Source of the DNA: Flagellimonas olearia
GTDB taxonomy: Bacteria > Bacteroidota > Bacteroidia > Flavobacteriales > Flavobacteriaceae
Assembly: GCF_009184425.1 (NCBI RefSeq)
Contig: NZ_WELG01000002.1
Location: 1,761,332 to 1,825,331 of the forward strand
Direction: 5' to 3'
Length of the DNA: 64,000 bases
Part shown: piece by piece, positions 8,462-17,092 of the stretch
Position numbering within the stretch: position 1 is the first letter of the stretch
Layout of the letters: each line of letters opens with the position of its first letter
Program-made: the position numbers and the translations under genes
The notes under the pieces: model-generated
Databases searched by the model: none
Told to the model about the DNA's origin: nothing
What the model saw: the letters and a program-made list of their open reading frames with translations, nothing else

Positions 8462-9238
8462 ATGCAGTTACAATTGACCAAGCCCATTTGTTTTTTTGAT
8501 CTCGAGACCACGGGAACCAATGTGGCCAAAGACCGAATCGTGGAAATTTCCATCCTTAAAATTTTTCCCAATGGAAATAAGGAAAGTAAGACCTGGTTGG
8601 TGAACCCGGAAATGCCCATTCCTCCAGAATCAACGGAAATTCACGGTATATCCGATGAAAAGGTGGCCAACGAGCCCACCTTTAAACAGCTTTCCAAGGA
8701 AATTTACAAAATGATAAAGGACAGTGATCTGGGCGGTTTCAATTCCGATCGTTTTGATATTCCCCTGTTGGCCGAGGAAATGTTGCGTTCCGATGTGGAC
8801 TTTGATATGAAGAGCACGGTTTCGGTGGATGTGCAGACCATTTTCCATAAAATGGAAAAACGTACTCTGGAAGCGGCTTATAAATTCTATTGTGATAAAA
8901 ATTTGGATGATGCCCACAGCGCCGAAGCCGATACCATGGCTACCTACGAAGTGTTGTTGGCCCAATTGGAACGCTATCCGGATTTGGAGAACAACGTTAA
9001 AAAACTATCGGAATTCACAACCCGAAAGCAATCCATGGATTTTGCCGGATTTATAGGTATCAATGAAGAGGATCAACCTATTTTTGCCTTTGGAAAGCAC
9101 AAAGGAAAAACGGTACATGAAATCATGGAATCGGAACCCGGATACTTTGGATGGATTCTGAATGCCGATTTTCCGCTGTATACCAAAAAAGTACTTACGC
9201 AAATTAAGTTGAGCAAACTCAACAACAAACTCTCCTAA
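8462..9238 (+). CDS. DEDDh 3'-5' exonuclease with ExoX-like C-terminal domain
   Basis: A 258-residue nuclease. The N-terminal two-thirds is a DnaQ/epsilon-type exonuclease: FFDLETTG (Asp13 and Glu15), GFNSDRFDIPLL with the second Asp, and DDAHSAEADTMATYEVL with the catalytic His and last Asp, so all DEDDh residues are present. The C-terminal 70 residues (FAFGKHKGKTVHEIM, then YFGWIL) match the small domain found at the end of ExoX-like exonucleases. It probably trims single-stranded or mismatched 3' ends in repair; a replicative proofreading role is less likely because it is separate from DNA polymerase III genes. It begins 9 bases after the esterase stop. Confidence 0.9.
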   Translation: MQLQLTKPICFFDLETTGTNVAKDRIVEISILKIFPNGNKESKTWLVNPEMPIPPESTEIHGISDEKVANEPTFKQLSKEIYKMIKDSDLGGFNSDRFDIPLLAEEMLRSDVDFDMKSTVSVDVQTIFHKMEKRTLEAAYKFYCDKNLDDAHSAEADTMATYEVLLAQLERYPDLENNVKKLSEFTTRKQSMDFAGFIGINEEDQPIFAFGKHKGKTVHEIMESEPGYFGWILNADFPLYTKKVLTQIKLSKLNNKLS

Positions 9239-9263
9239 GAGTCAACCTTAAAAAGAACACGCT

Positions 9264-9875
9264 ATGAAATTGATATGTATAGGTAGAAACTATGCTGCGC
9301 ATATTGATGAACTCAAGAATGAACGCCCAGATGAACCCGTGGTTTTCATTAAACCCGATTCTGCCATTCTGCCCAAGGAGCAGGATTTTTATATTCCCGA
9401 GTTTTCCGATGATGTGCACCATGAGGTGGAGGTCTTGGTGAAAATCAAAAAAGTGGGAAAACATATTGATCCAAAGTTTGCCGGCAATTACTATGATGAG
9501 ATAGGTTTGGGAATCGACTTTACCGCGAGAGACCTCCAGGCGAAATTAAAGGCAAAGGGACTGCCGTGGGAAAAGGCCAAGGGGTTTGATGGCGCGGCAG
9601 TGATTGGAAAATGGTTGCCCAAATCCCAATTCAAGAATGTGGACGATTTAAACTTTTCTTTAACCAAGAACGGTGAAAAGGTACAGGAGGGAAACACTTC
9701 CTTGATGTTGTGGAAGATAGATGAGCTCATTGCCCATGTATCCACATATTTCATGCTCAAAAAGGGGGATATTTTGTTTACGGGTACTCCGGCGGGTGTT
9801 GGTAAAGTAAGTCCAAATGACTACCTTTCAGGGATGCTTGAAGGAGAGCAACTATTTGAAATTAACGTAAGATAA
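9264..9875 (+). CDS. fumarylacetoacetate hydrolase family protein
   Basis: A 203-residue FAH-superfamily protein. The family core is intact: CIGRNYAAHIDEL at the N-terminus, VFIKPDSAI, the metal site HHEVEVLVKI with the acidic ligands, DFTARDLQ, and the C-terminal FTGTPAGVGKVSPND. Members are Mg/Mn-dependent and act on beta-keto acids, as acylpyruvases, oxaloacetate decarboxylases or hydratases. The short single-domain form suggests acylpyruvase or oxaloacetate tautomerase/decarboxylase activity rather than tyrosine degradation, but this is inference. The stop overlaps the start of the Hpt gene (TAATG), which implies translational coupling. Confidence 0.88.
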   Translation: MKLICIGRNYAAHIDELKNERPDEPVVFIKPDSAILPKEQDFYIPEFSDDVHHEVEVLVKIKKVGKHIDPKFAGNYYDEIGLGIDFTARDLQAKLKAKGLPWEKAKGFDGAAVIGKWLPKSQFKNVDDLNFSLTKNGEKVQEGNTSLMLWKIDELIAHVSTYFMLKKGDILFTGTPAGVGKVSPNDYLSGMLEGEQLFEINVR

Positions 9876-10213
9876 TGATTTACAGCCTCGATAAGATTAA
9901 TGAAATGGCGGAAGGAGACCAAGATTTCATCAACTCCGTTATTGCCGTTTTTTTGGAAGAAGTCCCAGAAGATTTGGAAGGCTTGGAAAAAGCCATCAGT
10001 CAAAAGGACTACGAAAATGTATATAAGTTGGCACATAAAATAAAGCCCAACGTGGATATTTTGGGGATGGAGCAGACCAGGGATAGAGCATTGGAAATTG
10101 AAACCTTGGGAAAGAACACCGGTAATTTTGACGAGATTGAACAAAAATTCCCTCTTTTGAAGAAGGATGTTCTTCAAGTGGTATCCGAACTCAAGAACGA
10201 TTTTAATCTATAG
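9875..10213 (+). CDS. stand-alone Hpt (histidine phosphotransfer) domain protein
   Basis: A 112-residue all-helical protein with the Hpt signature KLAHKIKPNVDILGM; His54 is the predicted phospho-acceptor. Hpt proteins carry phosphate between hybrid sensor kinases and response regulators. The usual AHxLKGSS motif is present with KPN in place of KGS, common in this phylum. No kinase or receiver gene is nearby. It is wedged between a metabolic hydrolase and cinA, overlapping the first by one base and abutting the second with no gap, so it is made with them. The partner must be encoded elsewhere. Confidence 0.85.
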   Translation: MIYSLDKINEMAEGDQDFINSVIAVFLEEVPEDLEGLEKAISQKDYENVYKLAHKIKPNVDILGMEQTRDRALEIETLGKNTGNFDEIEQKFPLLKKDVLQVVSELKNDFNL

Positions 10214-11461
10214 ATGCAAGCAGAGATCATCACCATTGGGGATGAAATCCTTATTGGGCAGATTATTGATTCCAATTCCACTTTTATTGCCAAGGAACTG
10301 AATAAAATAGGCGTTTCCGTCTATCAGATTACCTCTATTCAGGATGAGAAAGAGCATATCCTGAATGCTATGGAGGAAGCGGGCAATAGATCTTCGGTGG
10401 TCATTATAACAGGAGGTTTGGGACCTACCAAGGATGATGTTACCAAGCATACCCTTTGTGATTATTTTGGGGATGAACTCATTATGGACCGGAACGTGCT
10501 GGCACACATTGAGGTGTTGTTTAAAAAGTACATATCCACACCCATTTCAGAATTGAACCGGAAGCAGGCCTTGGTCCCCTCAAGGGCCACGGTGTTGCAC
10601 AATGCTTATGGTACCGCACCCGGGCTATGGATGGAAAAAGGCCAGACAGTTTATGTGTCACTTCCTGGCGTTCCCATGGAAATGAAAAATCTGATGAGCG
10701 CTTCCGTTTTGCCCATGATCATGGAAAAATTTGATCGCCCCTTCATTTTACATCGAACCATATTGACCTACGGTTTGGGGGAAAGTGCCCTTGCCGAGAA
10801 GATAGAGGATTGGGAAGATGGCCTTCCTTCGTTCATTAAGTTGGCGTATCTGCCCAATTTGGGCAAGGTACGACTCCGACTTTCCGCTAGGGGGCTGGAT
10901 AAAGGGGAGGTTGTTTCTGCCGTGAATGAGGAGGTGGGAAAATTATATGCCCTTATTGGTGATATTATCTATGGTGAAGAGGAAGAGGCGTCCGTGGAAG
11001 CCCAGATAGCCACTTTGCTTACCGAAAAACATTTGACTTTGGCCACCGCCGAAAGTTTTACGGGAGGAAGGATTGCGGAGGAGATTACCTCCATACCCGG
11101 GGCATCCCAGTATTTTAAAGGCAGTGTGGTGAGCTATGCCACAGAGACCAAGATAAAGTTGTTGAAGATTCCCGAAGCGTTGATCCAGGAACATTCCGTG
11201 GTGAGCGCGGAAGTGGCCATGGCCATGGCCAAAAATGTCAGGAATATTCTGGATACGAACTTTGCCATAGCCACTACAGGCAATGCGGGTCCCACCAAAG
11301 GAGACTCCGATGCGGATGTAGGAACAGTTTATATTGCCATTAGTACGCCCAAACGTACTTTTGCTGAGAAATTCAATATGGGAAACCATCGGGAACGTGT
11401 TGTTGAGAAGTCTGTGAACAAGGCTTTTGAGCTCCTTTTAAAAGAAATTTTAAATTTCTGA
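10214..11461 (+). CDS. cinA: CinA family nicotinamide-nucleotide amidohydrolase
   Basis: A 415-residue two-domain CinA. Residues about 1-170 form the molybdopterin-binding-like (COG1058) domain with [24 protein letters not shown] and LPGVPMEM. Residues about 255-415 form the NMN deamidase (PncC-type) domain, with [27 protein letters not shown] and [11 protein letters not shown]. The enzyme deamidates nicotinamide mononucleotide, recycling the pyridine ring of NAD; the N-terminal domain can have ADP-ribose pyrophosphatase activity in some species. The usual Cys of AESCTGG is Phe here; the nucleophile of the family is the preceding Ser, which is kept. It abuts the Hpt stop codon directly. Confidence 0.94.
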   Translation: MQAEIITIGDEILIGQIIDSNSTFIAKELNKIGVSVYQITSIQDEKEHILNAMEEAGNRSSVVIITGGLGPTKDDVTKHTLCDYFGDELIMDRNVLAHIEVLFKKYISTPISELNRKQALVPSRATVLHNAYGTAPGLWMEKGQTVYVSLPGVPMEMKNLMSASVLPMIMEKFDRPFILHRTILTYGLGESALAEKIEDWEDGLPSFIKLAYLPNLGKVRLRLSARGLDKGEVVSAVNEEVGKLYALIGDIIYGEEEEASVEAQIATLLTEKHLTLATAESFTGGRIAEEITSIPGASQYFKGSVVSYATETKIKLLKIPEALIQEHSVVSAEVAMAMAKNVRNILDTNFAIATTGNAGPTKGDSDADVGTVYIAISTPKRTFAEKFNMGNHRERVVEKSVNKAFELLLKEILNF

Positions 11462-11470
11462 AAAAGAATT

Positions 11471-11501
11471 TTGTACGTCCCATTAAAATGGTATAAATTT
11501 G
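11471..11501 (+). promoter_or_regulatory. promoter of the rpmB-rpmG operon
   Basis: TTG at 11471-11473, a spacer of 20, and TAAATTTG at 11494-11501: an exact match to the Bacteroidota sigma-ABfr consensus. The ATG of rpmB follows 34 bases later. Confidence 0.8.
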
Positions 11502-11535
11502 CAGCCTCAATAAAATCACTCAAATAGTTAGGGAG

Positions 11536-11763
11536 ATGTCTAAAGTTTGTGAAGTTACAGGAAAGAAAGTGATGTTCGGGAACAACGTTTCTTTCTCTAT
11601 CAATAAAACGAAGAGAAGATTCGATGTAAATATTTCCAAGAAGAAATTTTACATTCCGGAAGAAGACCGCTGGGTAACCTTGAACGTGTCGTCCAGAGGG
11701 TTGAAGATCATCAACAAAAGAGGAATCTCTGCTGTGTTGAAGGAAATCAATTCCAAAAAGTAA
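11536..11763 (+). CDS. rpmB: 50S ribosomal protein L28 (bL28)
   Basis: A 75-residue basic ribosomal protein starting MSKVCEVTGKKVMFGNNVSF, the standard L28 opening, with INKTKRRFDVNI and the C-terminal ISAVLKEI. It sits in the large subunit near the E site. It heads the rpmB-rpmG-DUF4295 operon, an arrangement conserved in Bacteroidota, and lies 34 bases downstream of a consensus promoter. Confidence 0.97.
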   Translation: MSKVCEVTGKKVMFGNNVSFSINKTKRRFDVNISKKKFYIPEEDRWVTLNVSSRGLKIINKRGISAVLKEINSKK

Positions 11764-11790
11764 GTAGTCTAAGATCTTAAGTACGATACA

Positions 11791-11973
11791 ATGGCAAAGA
11801 AAGGAAATAGGATTCAGGTAATTTTGGAATGTACAGAGCATAAAGAGTCTGGCATGCCAGGTACTTCTAGGTACATTACCACCAAGAACAAGAAGAATAC
11901 GCCAGACAGGATGGAAATCAAAAAATTCAATCCTATCCTTAAGCGTATGACCGTTCACAAAGAAATTAAATAA
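11791..11973 (+). CDS. rpmG: 50S ribosomal protein L33 (bL33)
   Basis: A 60-residue L33. The family pattern [12 protein letters not shown], then [22 protein letters not shown] is clear. Only one cysteine is present and the two CxxC pairs of the zinc-binding form are missing, so this is the zinc-independent (C-minus) type. It is co-transcribed with rpmB, 27 bases upstream. Confidence 0.97.
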   Translation: MAKKGNRIQVILECTEHKESGMPGTSRYITTKNKKNTPDRMEIKKFNPILKRMTVHKEIK

Positions 11974-12009
11974 TAGGTTTTTCCATAGTAGACCTAAAAA
12001 ATATAAGCC

Positions 12010-12162
12010 ATGGCAAAGAAAACAGTAGCAACCCTTCAGTCATCATCCAAAAGATTGACCAAGGCCATTAAAATGGTAAAATCACCTAAATCAGGAGCAT
12101 ACACATTTGTAGAATCTGTTATGGCCCCTGAAATGGTCAACGATTGGTTGAACAAGAATTAA
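12010..12162 (+). CDS. DUF4295 family small ribosome-associated protein
   Basis: A 50-residue basic protein, MAKKTVATLQSSSKRLTKAI to the ending VNDWLNKN. It belongs to DUF4295, a short family found only in Bacteroidota and encoded after rpmB and rpmG. From memory, the cryo-EM structure of the Flavobacterium johnsoniae ribosome assigned a protein of this kind to the large subunit and named it bL38; I cannot check that assignment here. Position, composition and the shared promoter and terminator all fit a ribosomal protein. It begins 36 bases after rpmG. Confidence 0.88.
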   Translation: MAKKTVATLQSSSKRLTKAIKMVKSPKSGAYTFVESVMAPEMVNDWLNKN

Positions 12163-12200
12163 GGAGTATCCTTTTATTTTCTTGATCATACAAAATTATG

Positions 12201-12225
12201 AAACCGCCTTTTAGGCGGTTTTTTT
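12201..12225 (+). terminator. intrinsic terminator of the ribosomal operon
   Basis: Nine-base arms AAACCGCCT and AGGCGGTTT with a three-base loop are followed by a T run. Confidence 0.92.
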
Positions 12226-12264
12226 ATGCTTCAGGGTCACGTTTATTTAAAAACCTGACCTGTG

Positions 12265-14139
12265 TTAGTTTTTATTTACTCGATAGGTGATTCTACGGTT
12301 GGTGACCACGGTGTTGACCTCAAGGGTCAAGGTGGCGGTATTGGATAACGTGTTCCCGCAGACATAACTGTTATTGGTCAATATTACCCGGTATTGGTTA
12401 TTATCCTCCGTAGGCGTTGGATTGGTAATGGACAATGTACCTGTATGGGTTCCTGAATAAATCCCTGCATCAGCGAGGTCGGTCCAAGATCCGCCATTAA
12501 ATACCTGCCATTGAAATTGGTCTGCTGTCGATGATACGGATATGGTGGTGGAACAACCTGGACATGTGGTTACATTGGCAGGTTGTGAGGAGATGCTGGG
12601 TACTGTTCCAGCTTCCCTATAATCATATGTGGTGTTGGAATCATTGTCAGCTGGTGTTGTATAGCCGTCCGAACCACTGGTGACCACACCATTGCTGTCC
12701 ACCGTAATGGGCAATGGTCCTAGATAACCATCATCATTGTTATCGGTAAACCCGGATTCCACTACATCATTGCAGATATCCCCATCCGAATCGGTGCTAT
12801 AGGGGTCGTAGGTGCCATCGGCATCAGAATCCAATACGGAGTAGGTTGGGATGGCATACTCGGTATCATTGTCTTCAATATTATTGTATAGTCCATTACT
12901 TCCAGAACCAGATGTGGCCCCGTCTATGACGCCATCATTATTGCTGTCGGCAACCCCACCCAAGTTCAATACACCCGATTCAACAATGTCAAAGATCCCA
13001 TCATTGTCAGAATCCAAATCCAATTCATTCTGGATACCATCACCGTCCGTATCGCAAACGGCACTGGCAAATAAATCACCTGTAAATCCTTCTGGGCCGG
13101 GTCCGGCCTGGTTGGTCACCGTAAACGTGTTATTGTTCCCCGGAACCCAGGTAATGAAGTTAAAAGGTGTGCCTCCTTGTGCTTCCATCAATTCCAATGA
13201 CGTGGACGAAGTAGTTCTGGTTCCATATAGGTTCACTTGACCTGACTCGTCTATAACCAATCTAAGTCTGGGCAAACCATTGGAATTGGCCACCCAGGGT
13301 GAGTTGATAAAGCTACCATCGGATTGAAACAAAAAGTATTCGTCCCCACTGTCAAGGGCGCCATTTTCAAATTCCAGCACAGAAGGGTGCACAGTGGTTC
13401 CATTGATATCCAGTTGAAAGGAGTTGTCCATGGACGAAAAATCGAGACGTAAATATCCTGTATCGGTATGATTGACGACCACGGATCGTTCACCAACATC
13501 GGCCGATGTTAAAAATGAAGCACTTACCGTAGTGCAGTATTCTTCCTCATCGGTAATGCCATCGTTGTCATCGTCTAGGTCCACCAAATCCCCGATACCA
13601 TCGTTGTCGGAATCAAGATAGGTGGCACTAATGGTCACGTTGTCGGCATAAAACCGGTCGTTGCCTTGGTCCCATGTAATCCCATTTTTAATAAAACGAA
13701 CGGTTGTGTTGTTTGAAATATAGGCGGAAATATCTTGGCTAAAGCTTCCACTATTGTTTCCGGAAAAGGTTCCAATGGTGGTGAAGGATGAACCATCACT
13801 TGAAATTTGAACTGCCATGGTTTCTGCACCATCCAGACTGGAAGTTTCCCAATCAAAGGAAAGCGAGGCCGTGACATAAAAGTTCAGGTTCGTTGTTCGG
13901 GTGATATATTGGGACGAGAGTCCGGAAAACCGTAGCCTACTGCCCTGAATCTGAATCCGTCCGTCATCAGGAGTGTTGGTGTCGTTATACTCCAGCCAAT
14001 TGGAAGCCCAAGATCTAGACCCATTGTTATTGGAGTAGGACAGGGCACTAAAGGTATCCGAAAAAGTTTCTTGGGCAGAAACTGTTATGGAAAACAGTAC
14101 TGCCAATGCAAAATATAGTTTGTTGTGAGGTTTTTTCAT
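12265..14139 (-). CDS. secreted protein with thrombospondin type 3 calcium-binding repeats
   Basis: A 624-residue exported protein. The start at 14139 gives a clear signal peptide (MKKPHNKLYFALAVLFSITVSAQ); the longer frame upstream adds 60 residues of non-signal character. Residues about 25-170 look like a beta-sandwich (MAM or carbohydrate-binding-like). Acid-rich repeats of the type DSDNDGIGD, DLDDDNDGITD and DSDADGTYDPYSTD are thrombospondin type 3/calcium-binding motifs. The C-terminal 100 residues resemble an Ig-like or PKD-like domain (SSQPANVTTCPGC). It ends with TVVTNRRITYRVNKN, which is not the usual type IX secretion C-terminal signal. It is probably an extracellular or surface structural protein; function unknown. 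Confidence 0.75.
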   Translation of the reverse strand: MKKPHNKLYFALAVLFSITVSAQETFSDTFSALSYSNNNGSRSWASNWLEYNDTNTPDDGRIQIQGSRLRFSGLSSQYITRTTNLNFYVTASLSFDWETSSLDGAETMAVQISSDGSSFTTIGTFSGNNSGSFSQDISAYISNNTTVRFIKNGITWDQGNDRFYADNVTISATYLDSDNDGIGDLVDLDDDNDGITDEEEYCTTVSASFLTSADVGERSVVVNHTDTGYLRLDFSSMDNSFQLDINGTTVHPSVLEFENGALDSGDEYFLFQSDGSFINSPWVANSNGLPRLRLVIDESGQVNLYGTRTTSSTSLELMEAQGGTPFNFITWVPGNNNTFTVTNQAGPGPEGFTGDLFASAVCDTDGDGIQNELDLDSDNDGIFDIVESGVLNLGGVADSNNDGVIDGATSGSGSNGLYNNIEDNDTEYAIPTYSVLDSDADGTYDPYSTDSDGDICNDVVESGFTDNNDDGYLGPLPITVDSNGVVTSGSDGYTTPADNDSNTTYDYREAGTVPSISSQPANVTTCPGCSTTISVSSTADQFQWQVFNGGSWTDLADAGIYSGTHTGTLSITNPTPTEDNNQYRVILTNNSYVCGNTLSNTATLTLEVNTVVTNRRITYRVNKN

Positions 14140-14367
14140 GGTGGAAGTTGAGAAACTAAACCAATATAAAAGTAAGCGGGTTGCCAGAAGTGTTCTAATA
14201 TTTGTTGTGTAGCCGTGCATTTCATCGGTAAAACCTTGGGTGTATGAGGTTTGTCGGCGTGTGTGGTAGGCTGCTTTGGAAGATGTGGGAATGCGGTAAA
14301 AGCCATTTTGTTTTAACAAAACTGCCCGTACTTTCCTATCTTTGAGGCTTGGAATGATGTATATCTG
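14140..14367. other. divergent intergenic region, 228 bases
   Basis: The gap between the calcium-repeat protein and ftsY holds the ftsY -7 box near its right end. I found no clear promoter for the minus-strand gene and no RNA or repeat. Confidence 0.5.
14337..14344 (+). promoter_or_regulatory. -7 box of ftsY
   Basis: TATCTTTG is an exact TAnnTTTG match 24 bases before the start codon. A TTG at 14308-14310 is too far (spacer 26) for a normal -33 element. Confidence 0.6.
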
Positions 14368-15324
14368 ATGAGTTTATTCAAAAAAATTTTTTCGAAAGAA
14401 AAGAAGGAAACCCTGGATAAGGGTCTTGAAAAGTCCAAAACCAGTTTCTTTGGTAAGTTGGGCAAGGCAGTGGCCGGAAAATCCAAGGTGGATGATGAGG
14501 TATTGGACAGTCTGGAGGAGATCTTGGTCACCTCGGACGTTGGGGTGAACACCACTTTAAAGATTATAGACCGTATTGAAGAGCGGGTGTCCAAAGATAA
14601 ATATATGGGGACCGATGAGCTCAATACCATCCTTAGGGAAGAAATAGCAGGACTTTTGTCTGAAACCCATGTGGGTGAGGAAACCGAATTTTCCGTTCCC
14701 ACGGATAAAAAACCCCATGTGATCATGGTGGTGGGCGTCAATGGGGTGGGTAAGACCACTACCATTGGTAAACTGGCCCATCAGTTTAAAAACCAAGGTC
14801 TTAAGGTGGTTTTGGGGGCTTCGGATACCTTTAGGGCTGCTGCTATTGATCAATTGGAAGTATGGGCCAAACGCGTGGACGTCCCCATCGTTAAGCAAAA
14901 GATGGGCAGTGATCCCGCCTCCGTGGCATTTGACACCTTGAATTCAGCCGTGGCAGAGAATGCCGATGTGGTTCTGGTAGACACTGCGGGCCGACTTCAT
15001 AACAAGGTCAACCTCATGAATGAACTTTCCAAGGTAAAGCGGGTCATGCAAAAGGTGGTACCCGATGCACCGCACGAAGTCCTTTTGGTGTTGGATGGTT
15101 CCACAGGCCAAAATGCCTTTGAGCAAGCCAAACAATTTACCAAGGCCACCGAAGTGACCAGTTTGGCGGTGACCAAGTTGGACGGTACGGCAAAAGGAGG
15201 GGTGGTCATTGGCATTTCGGACCAGTTCCAGATTCCCGTAAAATATATTGGAGTAGGTGAAGGTATTGATGATCTTCAAGTCTTCAACAAGTTCGAATTT
15301 GTGGATTCTTTTTTTAAGATGTAG
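14368..15324 (+). CDS. ftsY: signal recognition particle receptor FtsY
   Basis: A 318-residue FtsY, the membrane-associated GTPase that docks the signal recognition particle and its ribosome at the SecYEG translocon. A short charged N-terminus (residues 1-25, rich in Lys and Glu) replaces the long acidic A domain of E. coli. The helical N domain follows, and then the G domain with P-loop GVNGVGKTTTIGKL, the box AASDTFRAAAIDQLE (here GASDTFRAAAIDQ), DTAGRLHNK, TKLDGTAKGG and the closing IGVGEGIDDLQ. The length is typical for the phylum. It is followed after 9 bases by an amidase gene. Confidence 0.97.
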   Translation: MSLFKKIFSKEKKETLDKGLEKSKTSFFGKLGKAVAGKSKVDDEVLDSLEEILVTSDVGVNTTLKIIDRIEERVSKDKYMGTDELNTILREEIAGLLSETHVGEETEFSVPTDKKPHVIMVVGVNGVGKTTTIGKLAHQFKNQGLKVVLGASDTFRAAAIDQLEVWAKRVDVPIVKQKMGSDPASVAFDTLNSAVAENADVVLVDTAGRLHNKVNLMNELSKVKRVMQKVVPDAPHEVLLVLDGSTGQNAFEQAKQFTKATEVTSLAVTKLDGTAKGGVVIGISDQFQIPVKYIGVGEGIDDLQVFNKFEFVDSFFKM

Positions 15325-15333
15325 AAAACAGCT

Positions 15334-16992
15334 ATGGGCAAATACGCGGTATATTGTTTTTTGATTCTCGGATTTTTTTCCTGTAAACTGGAAAAGGCAG
15401 AATCTTCCAAAGACAAGGTGCTGTGGGTCCCTTACAATGATTCTACGGATGTGGCCGCCAACGCGGAGCACGAAAACACGAGGATGCGCTACAAGTTCAT
15501 CCAAAGCAAGGTGTTGGATAAGAATGAGGTGTTTTCGCCTCTCTACCAAGAGGTTTCCCAATTTGCGGAGGAACGCTATGAAGTGATGAAACCTTTGATT
15601 TTGGAGCAAGACATTCCCACCATTCAAAACCATATCGACCAAGGAAAATTCACCTATGAGGATTTGGTGTTGTTTTATCTCCACAGGATCTACAAGTACG
15701 AACTACCTAACCATACGACTTTAAATACCATCATTGCCTTGAACCCGAATGTATTGGAAGAGGCACGTGGATTGGATGAAAATCTTGAGATTCATCACCC
15801 CATTTATGGAATGCCCATCCTACTGAAGGACAACATTGGGACTTTGGGAATGAAGACCACCGCTGGTGCTGTGGCCCTCAAGGAGAACCAGACCGATGAT
15901 GCCTTCATTGTGGAACACCTCAAGGCCAATGGGGCCCTGATATTGGGCAAGGTGAACCTCAGTGAATGGGCCAATTATATATGCGAAGGCTGCCCTAATG
16001 GCCAAAGTGCGGTGGGAGGGCAGACCCTTAATCCCTACGGAAGAAGGATTTTTGATACCGGAGGGTCCAGTGCCGGAAGTGGAACATCCACGGCGGCCAA
16101 TTATGCGGTAGGTGCCGTGGGTACCGAAACTTCGGGATCTATTCTTTCTCCGTCCACCAATAATTCCGTGGTGGGCCTGAAACCTACCATTGGTTTATTG
16201 AGTAGGACGGGCATTGTACCGATATCCAGTACGTTGGATACACCGGGTCCCATGACAAAAAATGTGACGGACAATGCCATTTTATTGGATGCCATGTTGG
16301 GAAAAGATGAAAAGGATTCCAAATCGGTGGTTCCCGAGCCTGGAATTTTATCCGCTTGGTTAAACCCGGAACCACTCCAGAATGTTCGCTTAGGGGTGAT
16401 GAAGGATTTGCTGGAGCAGGATTCTCTTTATGCCGTTTCGGTAAACCGTTTGAAGGAAGCGGGTGCGCAGATAGTGGAATATGAGCCCAATGATGTGGCT
16501 TTGGATGGTTTTTTGTCCTTGTTGAACATTGATATGCGGAACGATTTAGTGGCTTATTTGGACAGTCAGGTCAAGGATAGTCTGGTGAAGGTGAAATCGG
16601 TTCAAGATATTGTGAACTTCAATAAAAAGGATTCCTTGGTCAGGATTCCCTACGGCCAAGGTCGTTTTGATGGGATACTTCAAGATTCCATATCCGAAGA
16701 GGACTTTCAGGTCCTGAAGGGCACATTGATGGCATCAGGGAAGGAATATTTCAACATTATGGACAGGGAAAATCTGGATGCTGTGCTCAGTGTGGGAAGT
16801 GGTCATTCCAGTTTGGCGGCAGTGGCGGAATATCCAGCACTGACCATCCCCATGGGCTATAGTCCGAAAGGCAGGCCAACTAACCTGACCTTTATTGGAA
16901 AACCTTGGACGGAGGCCCATTTGCTGAGAATTGGCAAAGCTTTTGAGGATTTGACCAAATCAAGAAAAATTCCTGAGGCCTACCGAGATTGA
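15334..16992 (+). CDS. lipoprotein amidase (amidase signature family)
   Basis: A 552-residue amidase-signature enzyme. The N-terminus LILGFFSC is a lipobox, so the mature enzyme is likely anchored in the periplasm-facing membrane. The Ser-cisSer-Lys triad is intact: Lys in PILLKDNIGT, the first Ser in GGSSAGSG and the nucleophile region GTETSGSILSPS. It hydrolyses amides; homologues are labelled amidase or Asp-tRNA(Asn)/Glu-tRNA(Gln) amidotransferase A-like, but a lipoprotein cannot serve tRNA amidation, so a role in amide or peptide scavenging is more likely. It starts 9 bases after ftsY and is probably co-transcribed. Confidence 0.88.
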   Translation: MGKYAVYCFLILGFFSCKLEKAESSKDKVLWVPYNDSTDVAANAEHENTRMRYKFIQSKVLDKNEVFSPLYQEVSQFAEERYEVMKPLILEQDIPTIQNHIDQGKFTYEDLVLFYLHRIYKYELPNHTTLNTIIALNPNVLEEARGLDENLEIHHPIYGMPILLKDNIGTLGMKTTAGAVALKENQTDDAFIVEHLKANGALILGKVNLSEWANYICEGCPNGQSAVGGQTLNPYGRRIFDTGGSSAGSGTSTAANYAVGAVGTETSGSILSPSTNNSVVGLKPTIGLLSRTGIVPISSTLDTPGPMTKNVTDNAILLDAMLGKDEKDSKSVVPEPGILSAWLNPEPLQNVRLGVMKDLLEQDSLYAVSVNRLKEAGAQIVEYEPNDVALDGFLSLLNIDMRNDLVAYLDSQVKDSLVKVKSVQDIVNFNKKDSLVRIPYGQGRFDGILQDSISEEDFQVLKGTLMASGKEYFNIMDRENLDAVLSVGSGHSSLAAVAEYPALTIPMGYSPKGRPTNLTFIGKPWTEAHLLRIGKAFEDLTKSRKIPEAYRD

Positions 16993-17065
16993 TTCTTAGA
17001 AGTGATACTGGTTCTTCCCGTACCAAAAATCTCCTTATAAATGGATGTAATGCCTTGTGTTGTTG

Positions 17066-17073
17066 TATTTTTG
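17066..17073 (+). promoter_or_regulatory. -7 box of rimO
   Basis: TATTTTTG, an exact match, ends 19 bases before the ATG at 17093. It overlaps the upstream TTG that would give a longer frame, and so rules that start out. Confidence 0.6.
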
Positions 17074-17092
17074 CACTCCATTTATAGCAACT

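Noticed and set aside
12851-13240. Open frame antisense to the calcium-repeat protein
   Set aside because: The repetitive acidic codons of the real gene give Ser/Pro-rich shadows on the other strand.
12700-13620. Repeated short motifs that could be mistaken for a CRISPR or tandem repeat array
   Set aside because: They encode degenerate calcium-binding repeats (DxDxDG) in frame, with unequal spacing and no identical DNA units.
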